Part shown: piece after piece, positions 31,201 through 46,200 of the stretch
Layout of the letters: every line of letters begins with the position of its first letter
How positions within the stretch are numbered: the stretch's first letter is position 1
Assembly (NCBI GenBank): GCA_030386875.1
Contig: CM059572.1
Span: 36,577,732-36,641,731, forward strand
Origin: Morinoia aosen
Taxonomy: Eukaryota > Arthropoda > Malacostraca > Amphipoda > Talitridae
Reading direction: 5' to 3'
Length of the DNA: 64,000 nucleotides
The notes under the pieces: generated by a model
Told to the model about the DNA's origin: nothing
The model's database searches: none
Seen by the model: the letters and a program-made list of their open reading frames with translations, nothing else
Made by a program: the position numbers and the translations under genes

Positions 31201-34200
31201 AAATAATAATTTTGTGGTCCTCAGAACGTTAGGCAATACACCGGCATGTGTATTTACTTGTATAAAGACTACAAATCTTCAAACCAGTTACACAACTACT
31301 GCACATTCTGCCGAATATCTCCCCAAAACATTGGTTACTTACGAATATAAGAGGTAAAAAACTACAACTGGCGAACTCACTGAATCAGAATAAAAGTGAG
31401 TAGAACGCTTCAGCGCACCCACACCTTTCAACCTTCAAAAGTTTACTGACACGATTTATAAATAATTAGCGTCAGCGCAATGACTGCGGATGGGTTGGTC
31501 ACTTGAATATCAAAGCACTGGTTGCAATTGTAAATGGAACACTCGATGTCTCCACAAATTGCGAAACATGTTTAGAGTCATTAATTCTATTTTTTCAAAC
31601 AATTTTTCTCCTCTGGCATTGAACAAGAACAAAAAGCTGTAATGTAGGAAATTTTTGTACAACATTCAAATTGAAATTTGAAATGTTATCGTAACTTACA
31701 TGTATCAACTGGCATTACTGAACACAAGAGTGTCATGTTAAATATTTTGTTTTACGATGATTGTGATTCATAATTTTATTATATATGAAATTGTTATGAG
31801 TTCAACTGAGGACGTTTTATATTAGGAAATTTTCAAACCCCAATATGTTATAAGGCATCACATGTATCACAATTTTTGGAAATGAACGGGTTTTCTTTCT
31901 TTCATTTTCTTTCTTATGCCATCTAACTTCATCGAGAAATATCCAGTAAAAACTTTGGAAGAGTAATTTTATCGGATATCAAATAACTGCTAAATTTACA
32001 ATGAATCACATATATCAATGTTGAGATTTTCTGTGAAATGGATTTTATTAATTTGCATAGATGTTCTCTTTTTGTACTTTATACTTAAAACTGTTAATTG
32101 CATTTTATTCACAAACGTGAACAACGAAAGAAAATCATTCCCAAATACCTGTTCAAGACACCCACTGTCATTTCAAATGTCACGCTATGCTCACATTACA
32201 TTTTTTAGCCTTAATGCTTAACATTTGATTTCAAGCCACCAAATTGGTTGGCAGAAATTGGTATTCTTTAACTTCATGACGGGATTAATTATAAACGATA
32301 TATAAAACGTATCATACAACTTACTCTAAAACAAACCGCAATAAAATGTGAATATTTTCTTTTTTCTTTATTTACTCACTTTAATGGAAAAACGAAATAA
32401 CCTTATAATTATTCAACAGCAGGTATACTCTACCACGCATACAGCTGCTAGGTAGCTGCGGCGCGGAAGGAACAGCTCTTCGGAACAAATGGAACTCTCG
32501 GAAGTTCATTTCTCATGAACGAGCTCAATTTGTGTCTCGTACAAGGCCGAATAGCGAATCATTCTCGTAAGAATAGCATTAAGGTATTTTTCCCTGTCTC
32601 GTTCACAGGGAACAATAATGAATAACTATTACTCTGAAGGGGTTTTTGACTGAAAAATTTACCTTTTCCTAAAGCTGAAAGTTTCCTTTTTCCAATGAAA
32701 TAACTTGAAGGCCATTTAAAGCAAGATATATGGTATAAAAATGTCTTTTAATACGATGAATGACGTTTCTTTGCAACGCTTTCGTTCACCAGCGCGGTCT
32801 CGACCGTCTCGCAGACGCAGTTCATTTCAAAACATGGTCTGAGGAGGTGTGCGACGCTCCTATCACTCGATCTAGTCTACGTTTATTCTTTCACGTATAA
32901 AAGGAAAAATATATATAATAAGTTATTTTATGATAAAACTTTTTATATACTAATTTTGGGTTATATTTGTTTCAATTTATTGTGCTAATTTTGATTATAA
33001 GGTACTTCAAAATAGTTCACAAAAATTCCCTGTTTCGCTATATCAAGTTCCAATTTGCCATTGTGTCCAGGCATAAAAAAGTTCCCTGAAATTCTTCCCT
33101 GCCCTCACGACCCAACCTCTTTATGTTTGTAATAGGGGTTAGCTTCCATTTTCATTGCTAAAACAATGACTGTTTTTGCGTTAAAAAGGCCATTCAGGAG
33201 TGCCGTTCGTATAACTTCAAACTTAAATAACTCGAAAACTAAGCATTTCCGGGCACATTGTCATTCGTGTAAAACGTCTTGAAATCGACTATATTACCCA
33301 TCTATACCTACAATATTATTGACTCAATATTGACCGCAACAACTAAGGTGGTGCCTAAAGAATGCCATGTCCGTACAGGTTGGATAGAACCCGGCCCTAT
33401 CCGGTACTCAGGTCTTCAAGGCACGGTCTGACCATGTTGAGTTGAGAATGACAGAGTTCGGATCATGAGGTGGTGCAGGCCAAAGTATGCCAAGTCCGAC
33501 CAGGTTGGGTCGAGAATGACAGAGTTCGGATCATGAGGTGGTGCAGGCCAAAGTATGCCAAGTCCAACCAGGTTGGGTCGAGAATGGCAGAGTTCGGATC
33601 ATGAGATGGTGCAGGCCAAAAAAAAACATTAAAAATGTATAAAAATTTAAAATTAAAAAAATCACAAAAAATCAAAAAAAATCGAGAGCGGTCAAAACAA
33701 ATTGCAGATTCGGAATCAGCATCAAATTCCAGTTATAATCGATATTTTCATTCTCACATATTATCTGCACTTTTAAAATTCAGATACATTTAGTTTGTTT
33801 CAAATAAATTTTTGTTATAGGATGGGATATTATTTTGTTATATATATATATATATATATATAGGGTAATGTTCGAATGGCCGGACGGTTCAAAACGTCGG
33901 TCATTCTTAGTTAATTTCAAATTTTTGCGCTCGGTAACTATCTAAAACCTAAACCCGCAATGCCTGTAGTGGTGTAATCTGCTACGCGTCTTACGGGGTG
34001 GCTTTTGGATTGCTACCGATCATCAAAATTGAAAATTGACTTAGAATGACCGACGATTCGAACCGTCCGGCCATTCGAACATTACCCTATATATATATGT
34101 GATAAGATATATTACTTTTGTTTCAAATGTATTTGTTATAGGATGTGTCAGATGTGATATTGCTTTCACTTTTTCAGCAACATGATTTTGTTGTAATGCC

Positions 34201-37200
34201 TAAAGAATTATTCATTGAATTTATATCCTTTTTTTATAAATATGCTGTAAACAAGTTGAAAACTATTAATTTAGCTGGGATAGGCTAGGTAAATGTTAAG
34301 GAAAGGATCATAATCAATTTTCCAATTTTCACTCTCTAAACTTAATTAGTTAATTAGATCAAAATAAACAATTTTTCTTCTATGCACTTTCCGCAGGAAA
34401 TGAGTATTTGAGTTATAGCAGTAGGTTTAGTTTCGCCTTTGATCACAAATGTGCTCGAATAAGCAGCTACTAATCGATTTTCTAATTTTTGTGGTCTATA
34501 TTGAGTTTAGGGGATCCAAGGAAATTGAGAATTTTATTCCAAAGAATCACCAAAGGAATCCATTTAAGAATGTTTTGCAAGAATGACATTCTGCTCCCTG
34601 ATGCATTATTTTCTAATTATTAAACTTTGATGTGTAACCTTTAATTTTTTAACCTACGTGTAGACTTTGTATTTGAATGCCAATGGACTGTTTCTGCAGC
34701 TCACTTTTTTTAAGATAAATTATTAGGATATTTTAATAAAAGCATTTTAGTTTATCAAGAACTTGGTTTCAAGTTTTTTTGCAGCCATACTTAGCAGCTG
34801 CATGTAGAGCTACATTTGGTCCTGGACCAAACGATAAACTGCTTGTGAAAGCATTGTACCTCAAATGATGCACTGCTTGAAACCACCATGGGGATAGAGT
34901 GGCATACAACGATATCTACTCTCTTTTTAATCACCAATGTTCATTAATTATTAACCTGTCTTGACGTCCTGGACTCTTAGAAGGTCGGCAAAGCTAGTAC
35001 ATGTGGCACATCAGCAAACCTAGGTTTGCCATATATGGTTTGATTCGTCTCAATGAGCGCTATTCATTGGTTGAAGGTAAAATAAGATGGGGGATGACAG
35101 GGGAGGAGAAGTAACATGTTCAAATCTGTATGAATTATTCCGCTCATTCTGGAGTGTGGCTACCGGGCTGCACGACCTCTTAGAAGGCCAGCAGTGTAGC
35201 TGAGGCATGCCGGCACACACTCTGCCTCGTAGAAGGTTGCCATCGTTTTTATTTTATTTTTTGTTTAAAAAATTAATGTCCAAAATCTGTAGATTCACTC
35301 CTAGGCAAAAAGTAATACCACCATTGTTTTTGGGAGGAAAAGTTCTATGCATATAAATCTCTGTATAAGCAATGAAACTACTTGATAACAGCCTATACAC
35401 AAAATGAACTAAAAAAGAACTGAAAACTGATTTTTTTATATAAAATGCTTATAACTCCAGAAATATTAGACCTAGGAAAAAATTTTAGATACCACAAGAT
35501 TCAGCAAGTTAAAATCTATGAAAATGCATCACAAAAAACATAAAAGTGCAATAGATTATTAATGGGCGGTGATTGTCCAATTTCTGTTTTATGTATTTTA
35601 CCAAATAAAAACTCAAATTCCATAGATTTTTGTTGGGTTAGCAGCATTTTTTTTTATTACAGAAAGAGCAACCTTTCCCCTTTACGATGAACCCTTAACA
35701 AAACTTCTAACTTGAATAAAGAATGTATAGTAAGTTGTAAAGTTTACCCATTTTCTTCAAACCTAACGGTAGGTTGGCCGTGTGGAGATGGGTTAAACAG
35801 ATCTGTTATTCTTGATACTGCATTTTTGTATCAGCCTAGCTTCCACATCAAATCTCCCCTACCTATAACTTCTTTAACCATGCACTTAATAAATGAATAA
35901 TGAGTCTTCATAGTTGAACAATTCTATGAAAATAAGAGCATCAGAGAAACCATTCAATGTTTCCATTCAATGTTAAATCAACATTTAGCGTGAAAATTTC
36001 AAAGATCGTGTTTGAAACCATTTTTGCACAAAGACAAAAAAAGCTGCATTTAATCTGAGTGTAATGTGTCTAAATTATTAATGATATTGAAAAAAATTTT
36101 GTACTTAACCAAAGAAAAATTTTCCTTTAAAATGAGACTAAGTAGAAACCTCTATGGTTAATAGTTACTGAATTATGGCAATTAAAAAAAAAAAATAGAA
36201 GACATGTGAGTAGGCCATCATGTACCTATATAATGCATAGTCTTTACATTTTGTTGCTGACTTATCACATTTGCCCCGGACCTGTAGGTCGTAAGATGGT
36301 AGGGACGCAAGTTTGGTCTGTATAGGTTTTGCCATCAGTATGTATGCTGCAACTGTTTAAAGGTTGTATCAAAATTCAACTTTATTTTTTGTTAGGAAAT
36401 TTTGCACAAATACATATGTATTTCTATAAAAACCTAGATAGTGAACAAATAAAAAAATATGTACACCTGTTTTATGGATCATAATCGTAAGAAATCCAAA
36501 TTGTCCATCCTTTGCATTGATGCGTGCATCAATTCTCTTTATAGAACTTTTTTACTCTTTTGAGGGTTTCAGCATTGATCTTTTGATACTCAGTTGTTTT
36601 TGTAGCTTCCAAATTATCAAGAGTGCATAGATACTTTTTGTGTAAAATAAATTTGAGATGTCTCTAAAGGAAATAGTTAAGGGGGTATAGGTCTGGTGGT
36701 TGGGATGGCCAGACTTTCTTGTACTGTTAGTTTCTGACTCAAATCACATCTAATCTGAAACAACAAAAAAAGCATATATTATAGCAAAGTGTGCAATTTC
36801 TGGGACATCCTGTATAAACCAATACTTAATTTTTTGTGGTTATGGATGGTCAAGTTGAACAGTCTTGTTGCCAACTACCTGTACTTGAAGCATACACATG
36901 TACTATAAATGCCTGCAAAATATATATGAGCAAATTATGCTTGCAATCTGCATAATTTTTTGTACTTTGAAAAATTTAACTGCAGTTGTCCAGGTTAGGT
37001 TGTAAGTAGCACAATGGGAAATTGGCTTTACTGATAGAAAACATTTATATTTTTTAAGAAGCATGGAAAATATGATAATTTTTATTTACATGTTATGTTG
37101 TGTATATGTTGTGGTTCAGCATTATTTATACTGTATTGATATGTTTACCATATATTATGGTCTAAGAGAGTTTAACTTATCTGTTAAATTTGCATACAGT

Positions 37201-40200
37201 ATTTTAGTTGATGACCTCACACCTTACACTACCTTATACAAGTGTAAATAATTCAGGGTAAATGTTCCCCTCAGGTTGGTAAACTTTTGTATGTATGGGA
37301 ATTGTTACTTACAGATGAGATCCTGAGCTGAAGGTTAGGTTGGGTTTCCTTGTGTTGAAATCAAGGGAATTTCTGGTCCTGTTATGGACCATGTTTTTTT
37401 TTAGTTCACTTGTGTGCTTTTTTTAGCATTTATCACTATCTTCTTCAGCTTTCATTTTGTTTCATGACTTTTTCTATGTCCAAGGAATCTGATGTGGGAA
37501 GGAACAGACTTATGCATAGATCCCTCATGTCCTTAATTTTTAACTAAATGGTGGGTTCACCATTTTTACTTTGAAGGTATTTTTTGTGGTTAGAAAGGTT
37601 GTAAATTTTTATTGATCGTGCAGAAGCAATACTCCAAGCCATTGAAGAGCTCACACTTGACCTTGGTGTTGATTCGCTGCACCTCATCAAATTTGCAGTA
37701 CTTTATTGGTGCTCAATTATGCTTGAAATTAGTCAGTAAATGTATCAGAGTTAATGGATTAATCTTCATAAAATTTCTTCCTTCAACACAACCTAATTTT
37801 TTTTACAGCTATCTCATTGTTGTTGTGTAAAAATTACTACAGTGGTCTATCCTACCTTGTGGTTTTGAAAGTTGAATACAATTGTATCATAGGGTCATCC
37901 TACATTCTATTTTCTTTTAATTGTATTTTTTGAATTCCTTTTGAAATTTTTAAATTTTCTTAAAATTCTATGCTTCAGCATAATGTAACTATTACTTTTG
38001 CATCATATTTTTCCAGTAAGATTGGGGTGCTCATATATGTTAGTTTCCAGATGTTTTTCCAGTTAGCCTTGTATTGTATTTTTGGATGCTTGTTCTTTTG
38101 TGCCTCCATATATACTATTGCATTTCAGAATTTTATATGTAAAGGAATATTAATTTTTGTCCTACAGCTCTGGTCCAAATTGAGGTTGAACCGGTCGGAA
38201 GTTGGTATCATCTATTTGAGCACAACAGAAGACACGGCCACAGCCATGAAGACAACGTCACAGAGTCAGACAACAGCGACGACAGTAAAGAAAGGGAAAA
38301 CAAAGAAGTGGTCATTAAAGATGACATCACATTCTTGAGATCTCTGGATCCTTGTAAATGGAAGGTGAATTTTGCTCAAGGGCCTCAGGATTTCCTTTTG
38401 TTAGTTGGATATCTTATGTTCAGATTGTCTAGAAATGAAATGCACTCAGTTTGTAATTCTTGCTTCATTTATATTGAAAGAGTTTAGCTGCCAAAAAGTA
38501 TATGTTATTATCAATATCAATGTTATTTTGGATTCCTTCACTTGGTTGTAAATTGTGTGATTGGGGCTCTATAGCAATTTGTGATTGAATATGATCATAT
38601 ACATACTGTCGTGAAATGAAAAGCAAAAACCTTCAGGCAGGTTTTAATCAACCAAAAATCAACATTAACATTGAAAATACAGATTGCTTCGTACATCTAT
38701 CCTAAACGCCGGTAGACAGGATACACAACGAAGTTTTGACATTTCAATCTTAATATGACACATACTAAGTAAAGCAGATGGACATGTTAACACATCATTT
38801 GACAGTTTGTTTTTAATTTAATTATCCCCTAACTTGCATTGCAGGATCAAGACCACTACAAAGTATTAGGCTTACAAGACCTTCGCTACAAAGCGTTGGA
38901 TGAAGACATCAAAAAAGCCCGTAAGTGTTCCTTGTTTTTGGTGTCAGATTGGGATAAGCATTTCAAATTTTGCTCATTTTAACTATCATACTAAGAAGTC
39001 TTTGACTTTGTGCTCAGTTTGTTTGTGTAGGTTTGTTTGAACTTAATTTTATTTGTATATTTTAATACCATAAAAATTGAAATTATTTCAGGGTGATGCT
39101 TCATGTTGACTAACTTTGTTCAGTACTGTTAAATGTTTTTATTTTGAAGTTTTCTTGAGATCATGGTATTGGTTGTTTGAAAATTTATTTTAGGTTGACA
39201 ATATTGGTAAATTTCTAGCAGGAGTAATTAAAGGTGTTTCTGAGTATTTCCTATGGATAAGGACATTCTGAATAATTTTTCATTATTAAAATAAATAATT
39301 CAAATTAGGTCATGTGTAATAAGGCAAGAAAACCTGTAATGTATGAATTGAACTTGAATATCAGTGTAGAATTGAATAACTGCACAAGTTGCACGACAGC
39401 AAATTGAGATACAAACTCATTGCTCCAGACCGGCTAATGGTGCTGCGGCACCACCCCGACAAGCGAAGGGGTGCTGGTGAAGAAGTCAGAGATGGAGACG
39501 ACTACTTCACCAACATCACCAAGGCGTATGAGATCTTGGGGGACCCGATCAAGAGGCGCTCGTATGACAGCGTTGATCCCGAGTTTGATGACAAAGTGCC
39601 TTCCGATAAGCCTGGAAATAAAGATAAATTCTTTGAAGTAAGTATTTATGCTCCACATTTTATTCACCTGTTGTGTCGAGGGTTTATGAGGGTAATCTAG
39701 ACTATAAAAAGAGCCGCGTCCGTCTGTCTTTCTGTCTGCCTGAAGCCAGCCGAAAGTGTGGGATGAGCGTATCTGTGATACAAGCTCCAATCCTAATATT
39801 TTGACGGGCCGTGTTGCGAGTTGAATTTTTTTATTTTTAACGGCCTTTCTTTCATTTCGCCTTCTTTCATATATCAGATGAAGGGAGGGGGGGGGGACTA
39901 GAAATATTTTTATTCATTTCAACTATAAGAACATTTTTTCCCACTATTTATTCTGTTCATTGTAGTGCATATAGTATTTGTGTAAACTTATTTTAGTAAG
40001 TTAAGAATGATTTGAAGATCTTGAAAATATAGCTTGTTTGGGTAGCCACTGAAAGTTTTCCATCAGAAGTTTGCTCATTGATAGAAATGAAGGATTGAAT
40101 AGACAAACAGTTTTTGTGTAAGCAATTTAATGGAAAATCAGATTTTAAAAGAATCAAACATTTTTTCCCATGAAATATTTGAAAAATAAAAAAAATACTT

Positions 40201-43200
40201 CCGGAGGAGAATAAGCCCTCGTGTATTCATAGCATATTTATAACATTTGAATAGACTGTTAAAGCCCAATTTTTATTTTATTTACCCAAATCCCCCCCCC
40301 AAAAAAAAGAAATTTTGACCAAATTCTAAAAGTTTTAGTGCTCTGACCATCCATTCAAATGTTCTTAACATGTTGTGAATACCTCCAAGCCTATTTCGCT
40401 CCTGAAGTATTTTTTATTAATTTTTGAAGGTTTATACAAAAAAATCATTTGATTCCCTCAAGTCACTGAGCTATTTGCCTGCCGATCAAAATTCCATAAC
40501 CCAATCAATCAAAAATTTTACGTGTGAAGTTCATAAAATAAGTCATACCTACATTCTCATAAACTGCCTCAAAATTCTTTGCGGCACGCTTGATATGAAG
40601 GTTCTTTATTGGTTTTGGAGAAGATTTCTCCCAGGAGTGAAGATGAGATTACTAATGTCATTTACTGTCCCATTCCTGTAGAACTTCCTTACCATCCATA
40701 CCCTAGCATTCTTGATCAGTTCAAAACTGAAAAAGGAGGTGGGTGAGCGAGGAACAACATTCTCCTGAAAGGAAGTTTTTGTTGGGGGAGCATTTTGAAT
40801 AGCTGCATCATCTAGTCAGAAAACTACACGAACTGGGAATCTTCATAATGGATGCTCCCTAAAACATATAATCAACCTCTGTTTGACATCCCTGCACAAT
40901 CTGAAATACAATTGTACCTCTGGACTGTTTGGCACTTGATATCATGAAAGAACTTTTTCCACTGTGGCACATAGAAAGCAGTTCAAAGAAAACTCTTGGC
41001 CATTCTAGTAATTCATCAGGGCTATTAAGTTGAATTTTTCTCAACAGAGAACAAAACTTACTCTATTCTACATCTATGTTTGGTTGTCTGTGGCAAACTT
41101 TAAACTGTCTAATTTGTGATGGGGAAGCAAATAAGCCCCTTGTAAATCCTTTTATATTTTAAACCCTCTCATCTCAGGTGTTGCCTGATGGCTGTTGGAT
41201 GGCATCATGTTTAAAGATCTTCCTTTATCCACAGAAACAACTTTTCAGATTCTAATACTCCTTTTTTTAGTCTTATTCTAGATAGATTTTGTTGTCCCAT
41301 ATCTGGCAGTCTTTCATTTAGTTGCAAAGAGCTGTTAAAACATGTTAAACCTCAGCTGCAATTGTACCCTGGCTTGTACAGCACAGCTGTCTGGCCACAT
41401 TTGCAAGGCCAAAGTGTAGTTTGCTGGTGTTTGGGCCTAGTAGCCATGATGACCGACCTCCTACTGGGGTAAAACCTGGGAATTTCTCGGAATTCAGACT
41501 TCTGTGCGACATGGTCTTGCGCTTCTGTTCTTTACTGGCAAGAAGCTCAGTTGCTTAAAAAGTGATTGTCTTATTTAATTGATCTGATAAAAATGTCTTG
41601 TTTGCTTCATGCTTCATCTTTAGCCATGCATGAACTTCAGTTGAAAACTTTTATAGTAAATTCACACATAATATATTTTCAATTCAACTGATCTTAAACT
41701 TATGAGCATATTCACAGTGAGGCAGCCATTTCTGTTATTAATTTAATGCAGGATAAAATGCTGTAAGTTGTTATTGTGTATTTATTGGACATGAATTTTC
41801 TTGGGGATCTGAAGTGCCAAATGCTCTCAGCAGTGATATATTCTATGTTGAATGGGGAAAAATACTTCTCGCTAAAATAAATTTCTCATGTTGACTTCGT
41901 GATGATTATAAAGATTTTCAAGGTTATTTGAATATAAAAATCTGTATCTTAATTTCTCAAATCTAACTTGTGGAAAGAGGATAAAAAATAGAAGCATTGG
42001 TTTTCACAATTCATAACCAAATATTTGAGAGGAGTTCATCACATAGTTTAATATCAATTGAATTGTAAAAAAATTCAAATTTCAGTGAGAATAGTAATAG
42101 TTTTCATGCCCTCATTAATAAAACCACACCGTGATGTTGCAGGTGTTTGGGCCGGTGTTCCAGCGCAACTCTCAGTGGTCGCAGCGCAAGCATGTCCCTC
42201 AACTCGGCTCTATTGACGATTCTCAAGAGAAGGTAATGCCAGTTCTGCTCTTGATGTGCAAGGCTGTAGGTTGAACTTAAATGCCCTACTAATTTTGCTT
42301 TAATATTTAAAGCTTTCTCGATATTGCACAATAAGCTCTGTGGTCTCCAAGTTCTGGTTTAGATATCCAGAGCAAGTTCGTCAATGTTGAACTACAGTGA
42401 ATGACCAATTTTGCTGTAAACAGATAGGGCTTCATGTTGTACTCATTTCTGTAATACAGGAAATATGTAGAACACTCTTTAAATTTATACGTATCTAGTG
42501 ATGTACCGATGTATCTGTATCAGCAGTATCGGCCATTTTTAGTGGTATCGGTATCTGCAAAATCCGGCCGATATTTTACCGATACTTTCCAATAATACGT
42601 ACTTTATCATTAAAATGAAGGTCATAAATCATGAAAGTAAAAGTATGTAACCTAATAATACCCGTTGTGTGTGTTTATTTATATATTTATTTGGTGTCTG
42701 CTTCAACATAGGTTGTGTGAGTTTGCGGTATCATGGATACCGAATTCTTCAGTGTAACATTAAAAGATGGCGTTTTCATGCATTTAAATATTTGACATTT
42801 TATTAGGATAGGTTTTGTTAGGATAGGATAGCTTAGATTAGGATAGGCTAGGTTAGCACAGGTTAGGTAATACTGACAGAATTTTTTCTCGGGTCCACTT
42901 AGCTTATAGCTTAACGATGACATTGTCAATGGAATCTCCACGGGTTCTGCTACTATCTAATAACACCCTTGGTTTATTTGGAGTCCGCTTCTTCCATTTT
43001 CTTTGTCACGCTCATGAGGAGAGTTATAGTGACCGTATCTGTGATACGAGTTTCACCAGTACGCAAGTACAAGAATATTTTTCATCATGGTTGCTGTTAG
43101 GATGAATACATTCGTTGGGCACCACATTTGGAAAATTTGTTCAAGAAAATTAGTGAATCCCGTCATTTTTGACGGGCTGTGCGTACTTGTAATCAAATAA

Positions 43201-46200
43201 CCTATTCATACCTAGTAAATTAGCTAGCTAACTGTTGAATTATAGCGTTTAATCAGGCCCGCTAACTGAATTCACTACTTTGAATTCCCGATGAGTCACG
43301 GTCATAACTGAAAGCTATGTAGCATGAATAGTTAAACCCTGTAGCGACATAAAATTATTATACTTTTACAACTAAAACCTATATGGTTTGACCTGATGTC
43401 CATGTCTTAATGTATGTGACAGGCAAAACAAACCAAACTAATTTAATAAAGTTGAAGGTGCATTTGAAAGTTTTTGTGAATTTAATAAAGAAGTAGCTGA
43501 AAATTCTATTTTAATTTAGCTTGTAAATCGTCAAATATTCCGAAGCTAAGAATTTATTTTAATTTAACAAGTATATCGCCGTTCATAAAGAATCTTGTAT
43601 TTTTCTTCTATGTTAAGATGTTTGAAAAATTCACGAACAATCTTTTAGTTGAATACATCTGAACGGGTCTGTTGATTGCTTTAATCGCAACTTGATGAAT
43701 TTAAAAACGAGGAAAAGTCCAAGGAACTTAATCATATTTACCAGGCATACGTTTCGGAGTCCAGCTCCATCAGCAGTTCGTAAAAGTAAAATTCATTTAC
43801 TACAATAAAAGAAAAAATAAAATGTTCAATACAGTCATTAAAGCAAATCACGAAAACAAAAAAAATCAAAACATGTCCGTCCCAGAGAAAATAAAATTGA
43901 CAAGATCTACTCACAATTTGCAATGGTAGGAACTGTCAGAATTGTTGAGGGCCGGTTTTCGTTTAAAAATATGTAGCGACGCTAAAATTCCGAGGTCACA
44001 TGTAGTTGAAGCCGAATCTAAGATTTTGAAGTCCGCAGAGGATATCGGTGCGTTGCATTTTACTGCGTGATTACGTACGAATATTGCGAATTGGTTCCCC
44101 GTGCGGAAGCTTCAACCCCGATGTTCAGCCATTCTGATATAAAAATTTTGTGCCATCATGCCAACGTATGATGATGTGCACTGCACACAACTGTACAACT
44201 GTAAGAATAAATCAGAAAGGCTCGCTTTTCCATCTAAAGCGTATCCTTGTACCGGAATTGTATAATTTTAACCCTTTAACGCCCACATTTTTATACTCAT
44301 TACCGTTATGACAACCACTATCACTGAACCAACACTGGTATTAGGTAGTCACTGTTATCAAGATGGGGAAGGAACTGCCACTCGGCAGTGCAGTTGAAAG
44401 GACACATAAGTGAATAAATTGAATAAGAAATACGATATATTATTTTTATTTTTGAAAGAGGACGAAATAGTCCAGTTGGGCAGTAAAGGGTTAAGGTTGC
44501 TTCTTTTTTCCGGTACAAGGATACGCTTCCAATGACAATCCTTTTTCGGAGACATTATTGTTCTGGTCCACTTTTGGAGCCAGTTGCTATTATAGCTAGT
44601 CTACATTACGTTGCAATACGATTAGAAACACATATGTATTGAATGGATTTCATTTTGTTATTTTTCTCAATAATATAGTTAACATAGCAAGAGCATTTTA
44701 TTTTTCATGATCGGAAACTTTATTGTCAATATTTTGATATTATTAGATATATTAGCAAATAATTTTATTATAACCCCCATGTAGGGGTTATAATGGTTTT
44801 ATTTTAATACAAGTGTGCACGGCCCGCCAAAAATGGGATTCAATACCTTTCATGAACGAATTTTCCAGATGTAGCTGACAAACAAATACAGTATATCCAT
44901 CCTAACATTACCCGTGATGAAAAATATTGTTGTACTTGCGCACTGGTGAAACTCGTATCACAGATACGGTCACTATAACTCTCCTTATGAGCGTGACAGA
45001 GAAATGGAAGAAACAGAAACCAGACAAATAAACCAAGGGCAAGGGTATTATTAGGTAGCAGCATGGCCCATGGAAATGCCAAGGACAATGTCATCGTTAA
45101 GCTGGATGGACCCATGGAAAAATTCCGTCAACATTATCTAACCTATGCTATCCTAATTCTATATCGTGACTCGCACCGCCGCAAAGCACGTTCACGACGC
45201 GAAGGCCTAGCGATCGTCATTAGGTAGCAACTGCGGTTCTTGTAGGCTCTACACCACTAATGCGTTGTCCACTGTTGCCAATACTTGGAACGGAAAGTCG
45301 GGTAGGTTTAAAATGTTTATGCCGAGCACATATGCACAAGAACACACAAAGCTCTCTTGACTCGGAGTTCTCCTCCGGTGACAAATCACCATTACTCAAA
45401 AACGATTGCTTCAGGCACAGCTGTTCCCAAAATTACTAGATTTAATTTAATGTCTTTTAATTATTCAATATGGCCTGAAAGCTGCACAAAAGCGACATGG
45501 TTAGGACAAATGCGCAAATTACGGCGATCACAACAACCTATCCAATACCACTAACCTATCCTGATAAAATTTCAAACATATCAATGCATGTACAGACGAT
45601 CTTTCAATGTTACACTGAGGAATTCGGTATCCATGATACCGCAAACTCAGACATCCTATGTTTCTTAAGAAGCGGTCACCGAACAAATACATGAACATAC
45701 AAGGGATATTATTAGGTTAGATGATTGTAAAAAGTATCGGTATCGGTAGTAGTATTGGTCAAAGTATCGGTATTTTCAAGTATCGGAGTATCGGTATCGG
45801 CCAAAAAAAATGGTTTCGGTAGATCACTATACGTATCTATTTCATTGTAGTACGTTTTCCAGAGCATTCTAAACCTATTATAGCACACACATTTTGTACA
45901 TACAGTATTACCTTTCTTGTTCTTGTATTGACACATGGTTGTTTTAACGTGAAAATGACTTCTAGGATAAACAAATAAAATCAAACTATCCCCCTTTTTC
46001 AACAACATATAAATTCATTTGAGTATTTGAACTTACCCCTTGTACTTGAAAAATCTAAATCACATACTGTACTCATATTATGCCAATGGTATACTTGCGT
46101 CACCACTTCCACTTGACCTCTCAGGTAAACAATTTCTACGACTTCTGGTACAACTTCGACTCGTGGCGCGAGTTCTCGTACCTGGACGAGGAAGACAAGG

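Larger units (their letters stand above)
28957..33755. mobile_element. 4.8-kb fold-back element in DNAJC2 intron 1
   Basis: The left arm 28957-29322 and right arm 33104-33755 are inverted copies. Shared blocks include GAGAATGAAAATAT, TGGAATTTGATGCTGATTCC, TTTTGACCGCTCTCGATTTT, TATAGATGGGTAATATAGTC and GAGGTTGGGTCGTGAGG. The right arm is longer because a 68-bp tandem array has expanded inside it. The 3.8 kb between the arms has no transposase frame. The boundaries are approximate and no target duplication was found. Confidence 0.7.

Noticed and set aside
33841-34100. Telomeric or centromeric satellite near the TA tract
   Set aside because: The TA tract is a short microsatellite split by a TIR MITE. 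There is no satellite array.
37970-38338. 122-residue frame over DNAJC2 exon 2
   Set aside because: It runs in another phase through the exon. The DNAJC2 frame from 38168 gives the conserved VEPVG and LDPCKWK motifs.
39389-39700. Upstream extension of DNAJC2 exon 4 ([13 protein letters not shown])
   Set aside because: Homology and the split His codon place the acceptor at 39428/39429. The extra residues do not belong to the J domain.
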